A stretch of DNA of 46,395 nt from Caballeronia sp. SEWSISQ10-4 2 (GCF_030464885.1 NZ_JALPRJ010000066.1:1-46395); one strand, 5' to 3'. Shown: positions 7,929 through 16,886, counted from the first letter of the stretch. The notes: generated by a model not told the origin, from the letters alone. Translations and numbers: made by a program.

Positions 7929-8693
7929 ATGAAGCTCGAACGAAAGACCATTTTGATCACGGGCGGGACTAGTGGCATTGGATTTGAACTGGCGAAGCAA
8001 CTGCTTCAGAGGAACAACACCGTGATCGTCACCGGCCGGGATCAAGACAAGCTCGACGCCGCCATACAGGCGCTGCCTGATGTCCACGCGTTCCAGAGCG
8101 ATGTCGGAAGTCCGGAAGCGATCGATGCATTGCATGACCGTGTGCTCGAGCAATTTCCTGCGCTCGATACGCTCGTCAACAATGCGGGGATCATGCGCAA
8201 TCTCAATCTCAACCGGGAGCGCGATCTGAACGACGTGACCCGCGAGATCGAGATCAACCTGAGCGGGCCGGTGCGGATGATCCAGCGGTTCTTGCCGCAT
8301 CTCAAGACGCGCAAAGACGCGCTTATTGTCAATGTGTCGTCCGGCCTCGCTTTCATCCCTTATCCCGCGTCGCCGGTCTATTGCGCCACCAAGGCTGCCA
8401 TTCACTCGTTCACCCAGTCCCTGCGCGTGCAACTCCGCGGCACGTGCGTGACCGTGATCGAACTGGCTCCGCCCGCCGTCGAGACGCCGCTGCTTCGGGG
8501 CGAATTCGAGGCGGAGATGAAAGGGCAGAAGGGCATGGATGCAAGGGTTCTCGCGCAACGGGCGATTGCAGAGATTGAAGCGGGCAAGCTGGAGATTCGC
8601 CCGGGCCTTAGTAACGTGCTGAAGGCCATGAGCCGGATCGCGCCGCAACTCATGTTCAGCCAGATGGTGAAGATGACGAAGATCGAGGCGTGA
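7929..8693 (+). CDS. Short-chain dehydrogenase/reductase (DltE-like)
   Basis: A 254-residue classical SDR. The cofactor motif TGGTSGIG lies at about residues 10-17, NNAGIM in the middle, and the active-site pair Ser (NVSSGLAFIP) and YCATK at about 147-151. The Arg in VTGRDQDKL after the second strand suggests NADP(H) preference. The sequence resembles the DltE/YciK-like branch often found beside HxlR regulators, where such enzymes reduce carbonyls. The start at 7929 follows AAGGAGT with suitable spacing; the open frame extends upstream but without family similarity. The substrate is unknown. It is probably repressed by the divergent HxlR protein. Confidence 0.92.
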   Translation: MKLERKTILITGGTSGIGFELAKQLLQRNNTVIVTGRDQDKLDAAIQALPDVHAFQSDVGSPEAIDALHDRVLEQFPALDTLVNNAGIMRNLNLNRERDLNDVTREIEINLSGPVRMIQRFLPHLKTRKDALIVNVSSGLAFIPYPASPVYCATKAAIHSFTQSLRVQLRGTCVTVIELAPPAVETPLLRGEFEAEMKGQKGMDARVLAQRAIAEIEAGKLEIRPGLSNVLKAMSRIAPQLMFSQMVKMTKIEA

Positions 8694-9017
8694 GCCGGCT
8701 TCTGAAGACAGGCTCGCTTCGCCATGCGGTGGCCAATAGTGAATGGTACAGGCCTTGCTTAGCCACAGCCCGTGATTAGGAGTCGCATTTAATGCGTATC
8801 GATGCCGTGAAGAAAGGGCGCAACGCTATCAAGACAAACCCTGCCTGAAAGAACACGCGGAGAAAACAGGGCGGCACCGCGCTCTTGCGGGAGGCGCAGT
8901 GCAGCGAGAAAAGCTGACCGATAACGCGCGGCCAGCATCGATCATTTGAAGCGGCGTCCAGCTTCAATAAGCTCGAGATCCGGTCAGCTAAAGACGAGCG
9001 CAAGCTATTACACCGTC
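8694..9017. other. 324-bp intergenic region without a convincing gene
   Basis: It lies between an SDR gene and a convergent small hypothetical gene. An 18-codon frame at 8792-8848 has an AGGAG ahead of its ATG, but no recognisable product. No strong hairpin or RNA gene was seen. It may be the remnant of a decayed gene. Confidence 0.4.
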
Positions 9018-9491
9018 TTACGCAGGCGCGTCGGCCGCAACTTTTGAGTAGTCGCAGAACCCCCGGAAATCGTTCGCTAATATCTGCAATAGCGCGGTGC
9101 CTTTACGTCCGGTCGTGCGATACAGTTCACCGTCGCGACGGCCCGCATCCACGCCGATCCTGAAAGCCTCGGAGCCCGCGATCAAACCATCGATCGATGC
9201 GCTGAGAGAGGCCGGACTGTCAGGAAACATCAATGTGACGATGAGGCCAGTGGCAGCGATCGATACATCCGCGTCATCAACTTGCCACGCGGTGCAGATC
9301 GGCAAGCAAAATCCCTGGAGATAACCGACCAGCTTCGCTTCCAGCTCATCGGGCAGAGCGCTGTAAGCGAGTTCGGAACGTGCAATGGTGGGAAGGACGA
9401 GCGCCGCGACAATTGCTGCTATTTTGCGTGCGGTCGCGAGTGCTTTGGTTTCCTGCGTCACTTCATGGACTTCATATAGTCGCTGGAACAT
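9018..9491 (-). CDS. Hypothetical protein, 157 residues
   Basis: I do not recognise this family. The start at 9491 (MFQRLYEVHEVTQETKALAT) is supported by AAGGAGA at ideal spacing; the open frame continues 54 codons further upstream without a binding site. Residues 17-35 contain a short hydrophobic stretch (IAAIVAALVLPTI), too weak for a confident membrane segment. The middle is Ala/Leu/Asp-rich with two Cys (GFCLPIC), and the C-terminus has GRKGTALLQILANDFRGFCDY. Codon usage looks normal for this genome, which supports it being a real gene. It is divergent from a diguanylate cyclase, but nothing ties it to cyclic-di-GMP. Confidence 0.65.
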   Translation of the reverse strand: MFQRLYEVHEVTQETKALATARKIAAIVAALVLPTIARSELAYSALPDELEAKLVGYLQGFCLPICTAWQVDDADVSIAATGLIVTLMFPDSPASLSASIDGLIAGSEAFRIGVDAGRRDGELYRTTGRKGTALLQILANDFRGFCDYSKVAADAPA

Positions 9492-9832
9492 CAACGTCTC
9501 CTTATGAACATGGTTTTCCAGAAAACACCTGGCATGGGGTTGATGGAATATGATGCGTATCGCGGGAGACAGCGGTTGAGGTCGCACATTTTCCATTGAA
9601 AACCCGCCCGCCAATAATGGCGTGTGCATGACTGCATGGCAAATGAACCCCAAGGCGGGTGGCGGCTGGTAACGCCGGCGGTGAAACCGGCGGCGAAGCG
9701 TTTTCGATGGAGACAGGCGGGACGTCGGTTAGACGTGAGTTGGACGTGAAACCCTCGGTGCACTGATGCCGATCCGGCGGGGCCAAGGACGAAAACGATG
9801 CTCCCTCTCAGACAGAAAAGACCGCAATTACA
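9492..9832. other. 341-bp divergent intergenic region
   Basis: It lies between the orphan gene and the diguanylate cyclase gene and should carry both promoters. A GC-rich hairpin (CGCCGG at 9673-9678 and CCGGCG at 9687-9692) is visible. No Shine-Dalgarno sequence is obvious ahead of the cyclase ATG. No reading frame here looks genuine. Confidence 0.4.
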
Positions 9833-11344
9833 ATGAGAAAAGCAGAGCAATCCAGCTGCGCCGGCATCACGAATCGCTTGAAGCATGGGCTGTCGACGTC
9901 CGTTGCAGTCGCTTCGTGCGGTGTGCTCGTCGCCGGAATCATGATGGGTTTATGCTGCGTAGTCCTGTATCAGAGCCGTCAGGATGCGCTGGATCATACG
10001 CGCGACACCTTGCGCGATATCGCCGTCATTGCCCAGCGTGATATCGAGCGCAATCTCGAACTGTACGAACTGTCGCTGCAAGCCGTGGTAGATGGGCTTC
10101 AACAACCGGACGTGATGATCTTGCCGCCGCATTTGCGCCGGGAAGTACTCTTCGACCGCGCGGCCAGCGCGAAATATCTCGGTTCGATGCTGGTCATGGA
10201 CGAGCTCGGAAACGTCGTCATCGACTCCGGCAGCGATACGCCGAGAACCGGGAATTTCAGCGACCGCGAGTATTTCAAGGTTCAACGCGACAACCCCAAT
10301 GCGGGCCTCTATATAAGCGATCCTTACTTGTCTCGCCTGCGCAACGGTACACCGAGCATCGGCCTGAGCAGACGGCTTTCTCACCGGGATGGATCGTTTG
10401 CGGGGATCGTGTTTTTGGCGGTGAATATCGCCTATTTCCATGACTTGTTTGCGGGTTTGTCGCTGGGTCCGCATGGATCGCTGTCGCTGATCGGAAAAGA
10501 TGGAGCCATGCTGATGCGGCAGCCCTACGATCCCAAGGTGATCGGACGAAACATCAAGAACGCAGCCACCTTCCGGCGTTTTATGTCAGCACCGGAGGGG
10601 AGCTTTAGCGAAACGGCGTCAATCGATGGCGTGCGGCGGCTGTATTGGTTCGCCAACTTCCCGCGTTCTCCGCTGATCATCATGGCGGCTGCGTCCGAGG
10701 AAGATATCTACGCGCCATGGCGGCGCCGCGCCTTGACGATCGGGTCGCTGATGGCCATGTTCGGCGCGGCGTTCATCGCGCTGTCCGTCATGCTCGGCAT
10801 ACAGTTGCGGCGGCGCTTGCGGGCTGAGTCGGAGCTGCAGATGCTGGCGAGAACCGACGGTCTTACCGGGTTGAATAATCGTCGCAGTCTGGGAGAGATT
10901 CTCGAACTGGAGTGGCGCCGCGCCAAACGCTCACAAAATGTCCTGTCGCTGTTGTTCGTCGATATCGATCGATTCAAGGCCTACAACGACACTTATGGTC
11001 ATCAGGCCGGCGACGATACCCTGGCGGCCGTCGCACGATGCATCGCCGACAACATCCGGCGTCCGGCCGACAGCGCCGCACGCTATGGAGGGGAGGAGTT
11101 CATTGTCGTCCTTCCCGATACGTCGGCGGCGGGCGCCTCGTTTATCGCTGAAAAGATCCGCTCCGCCATCTGCGCATGCCGGATCGAGCACGCGGGCAGC
11201 GAATTTGGATGCGTGACAGCGAGTATTGGCGCGGTGAGCCGTGAACCGCAAATCGACGACGATTTGACAACGGTGGTCAAAGCTGCCGACGAAGCCTTGT
11301 ACAACGCGAAGGCGACTGGTCGGAACAAGGTATCGACTGCCTAG
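9833..11344 (+). CDS. Membrane diguanylate cyclase with periplasmic Cache-type sensor
   Basis: A 503-residue protein predicted to make cyclic-di-GMP from GTP. A first membrane helix lies at about residues 22-47 (VAVASCGVLVAGIMMGLCCVV). A periplasmic dCache-like domain of about 240 residues follows (FSDREYFKVQRDNPNAGLYISDP is typical). A second helix at about 300-325 precedes a GGDEF domain starting at ARTDGLTGLNNRR. The active-site signature reads GGEEF, compatible with activity, and RPAD sits five residues before it, a product-inhibition I-site of the RxxD form. There is no EAL domain. The sensor ligand is unknown. The start is provisional because no clear binding site precedes the ATG. Confidence 0.93.
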   Translation: MRKAEQSSCAGITNRLKHGLSTSVAVASCGVLVAGIMMGLCCVVLYQSRQDALDHTRDTLRDIAVIAQRDIERNLELYELSLQAVVDGLQQPDVMILPPHLRREVLFDRAASAKYLGSMLVMDELGNVVIDSGSDTPRTGNFSDREYFKVQRDNPNAGLYISDPYLSRLRNGTPSIGLSRRLSHRDGSFAGIVFLAVNIAYFHDLFAGLSLGPHGSLSLIGKDGAMLMRQPYDPKVIGRNIKNAATFRRFMSAPEGSFSETASIDGVRRLYWFANFPRSPLIIMAAASEEDIYAPWRRRALTIGSLMAMFGAAFIALSVMLGIQLRRRLRAESELQMLARTDGLTGLNNRRSLGEILELEWRRAKRSQNVLSLLFVDIDRFKAYNDTYGHQAGDDTLAAVARCIADNIRRPADSAARYGGEEFIVVLPDTSAAGASFIAEKIRSAICACRIEHAGSEFGCVTASIGAVSREPQIDDDLTTVVKAADEALYNAKATGRNKVSTA

Positions 11345-11397
11345 GGCGGTGCCTGTTAATCGGCCCCGACTGGTCTGGCAGCGCGGGTCGGTTTTAA

Positions 11398-12288
11398 TCA
11401 ACTGATGATTCGGGAAGCGCGCATTGTCGCCACGCGGACGAATTCAATGAAACGCGTCACTACCGCGTCATCGCGAGTCGTATGCCACGCTAGCCCGACT
11501 TGCCAACGGGCGGCCGCATCGCGCAAGGGCAGAACCCTGGCGTCCCGCAAAAGGTACTTTGCTCCGGACGGCAAGAATGCAGCGCCCACGCCTGCTGCGA
11601 CAGCGGCAAGAACGGACTGAATATCGTCGGTTTGCTGAATCACCCGAGGCCCGAAGCCATGCTCACTACACCAGTGATCTATCTGTGCTGCCAAGCCGGG
11701 GCCACGGCTGCGCGCGAGCGCGATCAACCCGGGTTCGTTAAGCTCGTTCAGATTTGATGGAAGGCGCTTCCATCTTGCGTGCTGAGGCACAGCAAGCGCC
11801 AACGTCTCGCTCAGCACCGGAAAACACGATAACCCGCTGTCAGCCGGCATGCGGAGGAAGCCGACGTCGAGCTTCCCTGCGAGAAGCCGGCGGGTTTGCT
11901 CGGCCGAAGAAAGATCATTTAGCGAAACGCTGACGTTCGGATTAAGTCTTCGAAATTCGGCGATCAGTTGGGGCGCTAAGGTCAAGGTAGAGAGCCCGAG
12001 ACCTACACGCAAATACCCACGCTTTCCACTGCTGGCTTCACGCGCACGTGCGACGAGTTCGTCCGCGTCGCGTACCAGTGTTTCCGCGCCGGGAAGGAAC
12101 TCCGCACCGAATGAAGTCAGTTCAGCGCCGTGTCTGCCGCGTTCAAAAAGCCGCGCACCAAGGGTGCTCTCCAAGGCCGCAATCTGCTTGCTAAGGGCGG
12201 GTTGGGTGACATTGAGCGCTTCGGCGGCACGCCCAAAATGGCGGAGTTCCGTAACGGTAAGGAAGGCGCGTAGAAGTTTAAGTTCCAT
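11398..12288 (-). CDS. LysR-family transcriptional regulator
   Basis: A 296-residue LysR regulator. The N-terminal winged helix (MELKLLRAFLTVTELRHFGR, then TQPALSKQIAALESTLGARLFER) is followed by a linker helix and a two-lobed effector domain. It resembles the CatM/BenM/NAC-like group acting on aromatic or nitrogen catabolic genes. It is transcribed away from the nitrilase-like gene across a 95-bp gap containing TGAA (12302-12305) and TTCA (12318-12321) in inverted orientation, a plausible binding region. It converges with the diguanylate cyclase gene. The effector is unknown. Confidence 0.93.
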   Translation of the reverse strand: MELKLLRAFLTVTELRHFGRAAEALNVTQPALSKQIAALESTLGARLFERGRHGAELTSFGAEFLPGAETLVRDADELVARAREASSGKRGYLRVGLGLSTLTLAPQLIAEFRRLNPNVSVSLNDLSSAEQTRRLLAGKLDVGFLRMPADSGLSCFPVLSETLALAVPQHARWKRLPSNLNELNEPGLIALARSRGPGLAAQIDHWCSEHGFGPRVIQQTDDIQSVLAAVAAGVGAAFLPSGAKYLLRDARVLPLRDAAARWQVGLAWHTTRDDAVVTRFIEFVRVATMRASRIIS

Positions 12289-12383
12289 TCCAGACAGTGA
12301 TTGAACAGGTCAAATGATTCATTTTACTTATTGAAGGTCGGGCAGTCCAATAGACTCCTTGCTCAAGTCAAGTGGTGCCCGAC

Positions 12384-13409
12384 ATGTCCGTATCTCCGTC
12401 TCCCACATTCCAGGTTGCATCGGTCCCGCTCATCTCGCTGCGCGGCAACGCGTCTCAAAACGTCGCGAACGTTTCAGCCTGGCTCGCAGATGCCGCGCTC
12501 AAAGGGATCTCGCTGGTTGTCTTTCCCGAAGCCAGCCTGGTTGGATACGGCGATACCCTGCACCTTCGTCGCCGCGAACTCGCCACACTCGCCGAGCCGC
12601 TCGACGGTCGTTCGATCGAGGCAGTCGCTAATGCAGTCGAGCGTACCGGCGTAGCTGCGGGCGTCGGATTCATCGAGCGTGCGCCCGACGGGAAGTTTTT
12701 CAACAGCTATGTGGTTTGCATTCCGGGCGGGTTGCGTCGTTGTCATCGCAAACTGCACGTCGTCGAGCATCCCGGCATCGAGTGTGGCGAGCAGTACACC
12801 GTCCTGGATACGAAGTGGGGCGTTCGCATCGGCATTCTCATCGGCGCTGACAATTATTTGATCGAGAACGTTCGCATGACGGCGCTGATGGGCGCGACCT
12901 TGCTCGTTGCTCCGCACCGGATGATCGGCTCGGACGGCCAGGGAGATACTTCGCTACAGCGGTTTTTCCCGGAGCGGCGATCCCGGCCGCGCGCAGACCA
13001 TGGCGCAGTGACCGCAGAGAGCGCTGGCGGAGCAGACTGGCTGCGCCGGTCGCTGATGGCGCGAGCGTCCGATAACGGGATGTTCGTCGTCTTTAGCGAC
13101 GGCTCGGACACTGGCGACAATCAATCTTCGCCTGGAAACGGGATGATCATCGATCCCTGGGGACGAGTTCTAGCCGAGAGCGCGTCCTCGTCCTCGTCCA
13201 GCGCGATGGTTTCCGCAGCAGTGGATCCCGGCCTCATAGCGGGAAGCGTTGGCCAGAAATGCTTGGCGGCCCGTCGCTCCGACGTTTACGGGCCGATCAG
13301 TCGCCCGATGCTAGAACCCAGTGACGCGTTTGAGGAACGCCGCAGCACCGCCTCAAGAGGCTCGATCGCAATGAGTTTCGCTCAGGTCAGCCGTGCTCGC
13401 GGGATTTAG
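12384..13409 (+). CDS. Nitrilase-superfamily protein lacking the catalytic cysteine
   Basis: A 341-residue carbon-nitrogen hydrolase fold protein. Active members use a Glu-Lys-Cys triad. The Glu is present (E49, VVFPEASLVGYG) and the Lys is present (K123, RRCHRKLHVVEHP). The position normally held by Cys in an ICYDN-type motif reads ILIGADNYLIENVR, so residue 154 is Gly (codon GGC at 12843-12845). The flanking family sequence, including TALMGATLLVAPH and SLMARASDNGMFVVFSDG, is well kept, so this is not a frame error. A Ser-rich stretch (ASSSSSSAM) near residue 270 is unusual. It is probably a pseudoenzyme or has a changed chemistry. It is divergent from a LysR gene and upstream of a dienelactone hydrolase. 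Confidence 0.88.
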   Translation: MSVSPSPTFQVASVPLISLRGNASQNVANVSAWLADAALKGISLVVFPEASLVGYGDTLHLRRRELATLAEPLDGRSIEAVANAVERTGVAAGVGFIERAPDGKFFNSYVVCIPGGLRRCHRKLHVVEHPGIECGEQYTVLDTKWGVRIGILIGADNYLIENVRMTALMGATLLVAPHRMIGSDGQGDTSLQRFFPERRSRPRADHGAVTAESAGGADWLRRSLMARASDNGMFVVFSDGSDTGDNQSSPGNGMIIDPWGRVLAESASSSSSSAMVSAAVDPGLIAGSVGQKCLAARRSDVYGPISRPMLEPSDAFEERRSTASRGSIAMSFAQVSRARGI

Positions 13410-13556
13410 CGCTTCGTAGAATCGATGAAGACGTGCACGTGCTTGTGTCGAGGAGAACTGGCCATTGCTGGATAGTCTTGACGAGTCGTGGTGGCCGTCG
13501 GCGTATTTTCGCCGCTGGCGCTATGCTACCGGTTCCGCCTAATCGAGGACCATCTC

Positions 13557-14270
13557 ATGACACAGTCGCAAGGATCCGTGATCACCTTTCGCCGCCCTGA
13601 CGGGCAGGACATCCAGGGTTACTTGGCCAAGCCGCAGAAACTCGAGGGTGCGCCCGCCATCGTCGTGATTCAGGAGTGGTGGGGTTTGAACGACCAGATT
13701 CGCGGCGTGGCGGACCGGCTCGCGCAATCCGGTTATCTGGCGTTGGTGCCCGATCTTTTCCGCGGGAAATCGACCGTGGAAGAGGCCGAGGCGAACCACC
13801 TGCTGAGCGCGCTCGACTTCGGCGACGCTGCCGGTCAGGATGTTCGTGGCGCCGTGCTGTATTTGAAAGAGCATTCGGAGCGGGTCGCGGTGACCGGCTT
13901 TTGCATGGGCGGCGCGCTCACGTTGCTGGCGCTAAGCAATATCCCGGAGGTGTCGGCCGGTGTGGTGTGGTACGGCTTCCCGCCGCTCGAGTACATCGAT
14001 GCATCGAAGATCAAGGTTCCCGTGCTGGGACACTGGGCCACGCAAGACGCTTTCTTTCCCACCGAAACGGTCGAAGCATTGAAAACCAAGTTGACCGATG
14101 CCAAGGTGGACGTGGAGTTTCATCACTACCTGGCGCACCATGCGTTCGCCAATGAAACAGCACTCGGGCCGGGCCGTATTGCCAGGACGCAGTTCGATCC
14201 GGTCTGGTCGCAGTTGGCTTGGGACCGCACGCTGACCTTTCTCGGCCGCACGATGTGGCCGCAGAAGTAG
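13557..14270 (+). CDS. Dienelactone hydrolase family protein
   Basis: A 237-residue alpha/beta hydrolase of the dienelactone hydrolase family, which opens lactones such as 4-carboxymethylenebut-2-en-4-olide in chlorocatechol breakdown. The Cys nucleophile is in GFCMGGAL, the acid is probably the Asp in WATQDAFFP, and the His is in HHYLAHHAFAN. The conserved start region PAIVVIQEWWGLNDQIRGVADRLAQSGY is intact. The start at 13557 (MTQSQGSVITFRRPDG) fits the family length. The 147-bp gap after the nitrilase-like gene means cotranscription is possible but not certain. Whether the true substrate is a dienelactone is unknown, because no ring-cleavage dioxygenase is nearby. Confidence 0.92.
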   Translation: MTQSQGSVITFRRPDGQDIQGYLAKPQKLEGAPAIVVIQEWWGLNDQIRGVADRLAQSGYLALVPDLFRGKSTVEEAEANHLLSALDFGDAAGQDVRGAVLYLKEHSERVAVTGFCMGGALTLLALSNIPEVSAGVVWYGFPPLEYIDASKIKVPVLGHWATQDAFFPTETVEALKTKLTDAKVDVEFHHYLAHHAFANETALGPGRIARTQFDPVWSQLAWDRTLTFLGRTMWPQK

Positions 14271-14320
14271 GCTCGTGGTGAAGACGCCAGCGGTGCGTGC
14301 GCCGCGCTGACGTGTCCTGT

Positions 14321-14815
14321 TCACAAGACTTCAAACACGCTGTAGACCGGCCCATGCGCGAACCGGTGGCCGGTACCCACCGCGATGATCTGGTTCAGCC
14401 ACTCATACTTTCCGGCAGGCGCCTCGAAGATCGGGTTGATGCGGAAGTAGTAGCTTGCCGGGTCGACTTCCTCGCCTTTTTCCAGTCGCTGCATGATGTC
14501 GGCAGGACCGTGACGCACGCCCCGATAAGCCATCATGATGTGCACGCCGTCGCCGGTTTGCAGGACCAGGCGCACGTCGAGCGTGGTGCTGGCGTCGCTG
14601 CGCACGGTTTGCCAGTCGCTGCCGCCGTCCAGCACCTTGCCCGACAGCCGCTCGCCGGCGAACGTTCCTGACGGCACGATTCCTATCCGGCGAAATGGCC
14701 CGGGTGTCTCTCCGACGATGACAATCGGCTTGACATCGAGACGCATGACGAACAGGGGTTGTGTTTGCACGCTCTTGAGCGGTGCGGGCAGGTCATTGAA
14801 GAGTGGGGTAGACAT
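14321..14815 (-). CDS. DUF3237 (UPF0311) family protein
   Basis: A 164-residue protein of the DUF3237 family, recognised from PLFVMRLDVKPIVIVGETPGPFRRIGIVPSGTFAGERLSGKVLDGGSDW, the DVRLVLQTGDGVHIMMAYRGVRHGP core, and PIFEAPAGKYEWLNQIIAVGTG. Members are small beta-barrel proteins of unknown function, frequently found in catabolic clusters. It is the last of six same-strand genes beginning with the alpha/beta hydrolase, 137 bp after the NIPSNAP gene. The start is ambiguous: MSTPLFND at 14815 resembles relatives, but an in-frame ATG at 14842 is possible and neither has a strong ribosome binding site. Confidence 0.85.
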   Translation of the reverse strand: MSTPLFNDLPAPLKSVQTQPLFVMRLDVKPIVIVGETPGPFRRIGIVPSGTFAGERLSGKVLDGGSDWQTVRSDASTTLDVRLVLQTGDGVHIMMAYRGVRHGPADIMQRLEKGEEVDPASYYFRINPIFEAPAGKYEWLNQIIAVGTGHRFAHGPVYSVFEVL

Positions 14816-14952
14816 TACGTTCACCATTACCGTTAATCGCATGGGCGTCAGTCCCGTGCGGTGATTCAGGGCTCACCCGGAACAACCAGCGTGCCCGGCT
14901 GAACGAGATGAAATGGCCGTTGTGACGAAGCGCTTGCCTTTGCACGTTCGCG

Positions 14953-15273
14953 TTACTGCAACGGCGAGAAGTCCGTCGGCCTCATGATCCGCGACTCCAT
15001 GCCGACGAGAATGTCCAACGCTTTCACCTTGCCTCCGAATGCCTGCCAGCGAGGATCGGCCGCCATCCTGTCGCGGCGCTCAAGGCGATCGTCAAGGCTC
15101 TTGTAAGCCCAGATATGAACGACCTGGCTGATGTCGCCAATCTCAGTCGTGAAGAAGCCGATCAGTTTGCCAAGATATTCCTGCTGAATCGGCAGAGCCT
15201 CGGTCTTGTATAACGCGAGCCATTCGGCGGTGCGCAGTGGCTTGAAGGTATAGGTCCGGATTTCATAGAGCAT
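14953..15273 (-). CDS. NIPSNAP family protein
   Basis: A 106-residue NIPSNAP protein with the typical opening MLYEIRTYTFKP and a core containing LIGFFTTEIGDISQVVHIWAYKSLDDRLERRDRMAADPRW. The fold is a ferredoxin-like dimeric alpha/beta barrel. Bacterial members often sit in degradation operons, but their chemistry is unproven. The start at 15273 has GGAG 8 to 10 bases upstream. It is 28 bp downstream of an SDR gene in the same direction and almost certainly cotranscribed with it. Confidence 0.9.
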   Translation of the reverse strand: MLYEIRTYTFKPLRTAEWLALYKTEALPIQQEYLGKLIGFFTTEIGDISQVVHIWAYKSLDDRLERRDRMAADPRWQAFGGKVKALDILVGMESRIMRPTDFSPLQ

Positions 15274-15301
15274 GGGTATCTCCAAGGTGTGGTGAAAGAG
15301 G

Positions 15302-16051
15302 TTAGGAAGCCGTTCTTCCGCCATTGACCCTGAGGACCTCACCGGTCATGAAGCTCGACTTGTCGGACGAAACGAACAGGATCGCGTCGGCCATTTCCTC
15401 CGGCGTTCCGGCTCGTTTAAGCGGGACGCCCGCAAGAAAGGCAGCCTTGCGTTCGGCGTTTACCGTCAGGCGGTCGAGCATGGCAGTTTGCACAGGACCG
15501 GGCGCGACGGCGTTGACGCGCACGCCGAACGCCGCCGCTTCGAGCGCTGAGGACTTGGTCAGTCCCTCTACCGCGTGCTTGCTGGCTACGTAGATCGACG
15601 CGCCCGCTGCGCCACGCGCGCCCATTGTCGACGAGATGTTGACGATGCTGCCGCTGCCCTGCGCCGACATCACGCGCAATTCGTGTTTCATGCCGAGCAG
15701 CGTGCCGAGCACGTTGGTGTCGAAGACGGCGGCATACCGTTCGGGAGTCTGCTCCATGACGGGTGCCGATTCACCTTCCGAGCCTGCAGAATTGACCGCG
15801 ACGTCCAGTCGCCCGAAGCGGGCCACGGTGCCGTCGACGAGATTGCGCACCTCGTCCTCGAAGCGGACATCCGCCTGAATGAATTCAGCTTCGGCGCCGA
15901 GTGCGATGAGCTCCTCGGCGAGTTTTCGGCCCTCTTCAGCCCGGCGCCCCGACACGACAATACGTGCGTTCTCGCGGGCGAATGCAAGTGCGGCCGCGCG
16001 GCCAATGCCGGTCAGTGCGCCAGTGATGAGTACAACGGGTTTGCTGGTCAT
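15302..16051 (-). CDS. Short-chain dehydrogenase/reductase
   Basis: A 249-residue classical SDR. TGALTGIG near residue 10 is the cofactor motif, with NSAGSEGES in place of the usual NNAG, a catalytic Ser in NISSTMGARG and the YVASK active-site pair. VVSGRRAEEG has Arg after strand 2, suggesting NADP(H). The C-terminus SFMTGEVLRVNGG is typical of FabG-like oxidoreductases. It is the fourth gene of the six-gene series between 14.3 and 18.6 kb and is tightly linked to the NIPSNAP gene. The substrate is not predictable. AAGGAA lies just upstream of the ATG. Confidence 0.93.
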   Translation of the reverse strand: MTSKPVVLITGALTGIGRAAALAFARENARIVVSGRRAEEGRKLAEELIALGAEAEFIQADVRFEDEVRNLVDGTVARFGRLDVAVNSAGSEGESAPVMEQTPERYAAVFDTNVLGTLLGMKHELRVMSAQGSGSIVNISSTMGARGAAGASIYVASKHAVEGLTKSSALEAAAFGVRVNAVAPGPVQTAMLDRLTVNAERKAAFLAGVPLKRAGTPEEMADAILFVSSDKSSFMTGEVLRVNGGRTAS

Positions 16052-16147
16052 TTCGATTCCTTGATTGAACAGTGCAACGGCGAAGAAAATCTCCGCAGTT
16101 GATAAAATCCAGATAAGTTTTTTCGTTGTGGCTACGTCATGAATACG

Positions 16148-16795
16148 TCATGCAGCGGCGCTCGGCCGGACCGATACTTCGTCATACCATCGCTGAAATG
16201 CGGTGTGTTCCGCTGGAATGGGCATCTTCAGTGCGTTGGCTGCGAAGTCGACCGTAACCAGTGTCGTGATATCCGCCGCAGAGAATTCATCGCCGGCGAC
16301 GTACTGCACCGTCTCCAACCGCTCATTGAAGTCCGCGAAAAAGTTGGCCACGCGTTGTTTGCTTCGCTCGACCAGTTCGGGAATCTGGTCATAGGCGTGC
16401 GGACCTGACAGCGCACGGCCTTTCAGTCCGGGGACCGCGTTGCGCACGCCTTCCATCACCGGCGCGAAGCCGTCCAGTTCTGCGCGGCGTTCCCACATCG
16501 CGACGAGCGCCTTCGACGTAGCTGTCGTGCCTAGCAAGGGCGTCTGCGGATACGCTTCTTCCAGATAACGCCAGATCGCAAGCACTTCTGTGATGACTGG
16601 GCCGCCGGCCAATGCCAAAGCCGGCACCTGGCTACGCGGATTGACGGCGCGGTAGGCATCGGAGAACTGTTCTTTGACGCCCAGGTCGACAGGCTTCATC
16701 GGAATATCGATTCCCTTTTCCGCGATGAAGAAACGCACGCGCCGCGCGTTGGGGGATCCTTTTGATTCGTACAGTACGGGTGTGGCGGTTGTCAT
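16148..16795 (-). CDS. Glutathione S-transferase
   Basis: A 215-residue glutathione transferase. The thioredoxin-like N-terminal domain starts PVLYESKGSPNARRVRFFIAEKGID and holds the cis-proline and glutathione site at NPRSQVPALALAGGPVITEVLAIWRYLEE. The helical C-terminal domain follows with FSAADITTLVTVDFA. The sequence resembles bacterial GSTs that add glutathione to electrophiles or isomerise maleyl-type compounds. The start at 16795 has AAGGAAG at good spacing; an in-frame ATG 17 codons upstream is less likely. Placed between two SDRs, it suggests glutathione-dependent processing of a reactive intermediate. Confidence 0.92.
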   Translation of the reverse strand: MTTATPVLYESKGSPNARRVRFFIAEKGIDIPMKPVDLGVKEQFSDAYRAVNPRSQVPALALAGGPVITEVLAIWRYLEEAYPQTPLLGTTATSKALVAMWERRAELDGFAPVMEGVRNAVPGLKGRALSGPHAYDQIPELVERSKQRVANFFADFNERLETVQYVAGDEFSAADITTLVTVDFAANALKMPIPAEHTAFQRWYDEVSVRPSAAA

Positions 16796-16886
16796 TTCGA
16801 ATCTTCCTTTGGATGCATTATTTAAATGTGGATACCTAATCAACAAGCTTTATCCCAGGCATTGAAAATACTTGAATCCGTTCGGC

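Noticed and set aside
8792..8848. Short peptide with AGGAG and ATG in the 8.7-9.0 kb gap
   Set aside because: Only 18 codons, no membrane helix or known leader pattern; cannot be told from chance.
16133..16152. 9-base direct repeat TACGTCATG across the GST stop codon
   Set aside because: Two short copies overlapping coding sequence; more likely a small duplication than a control site.
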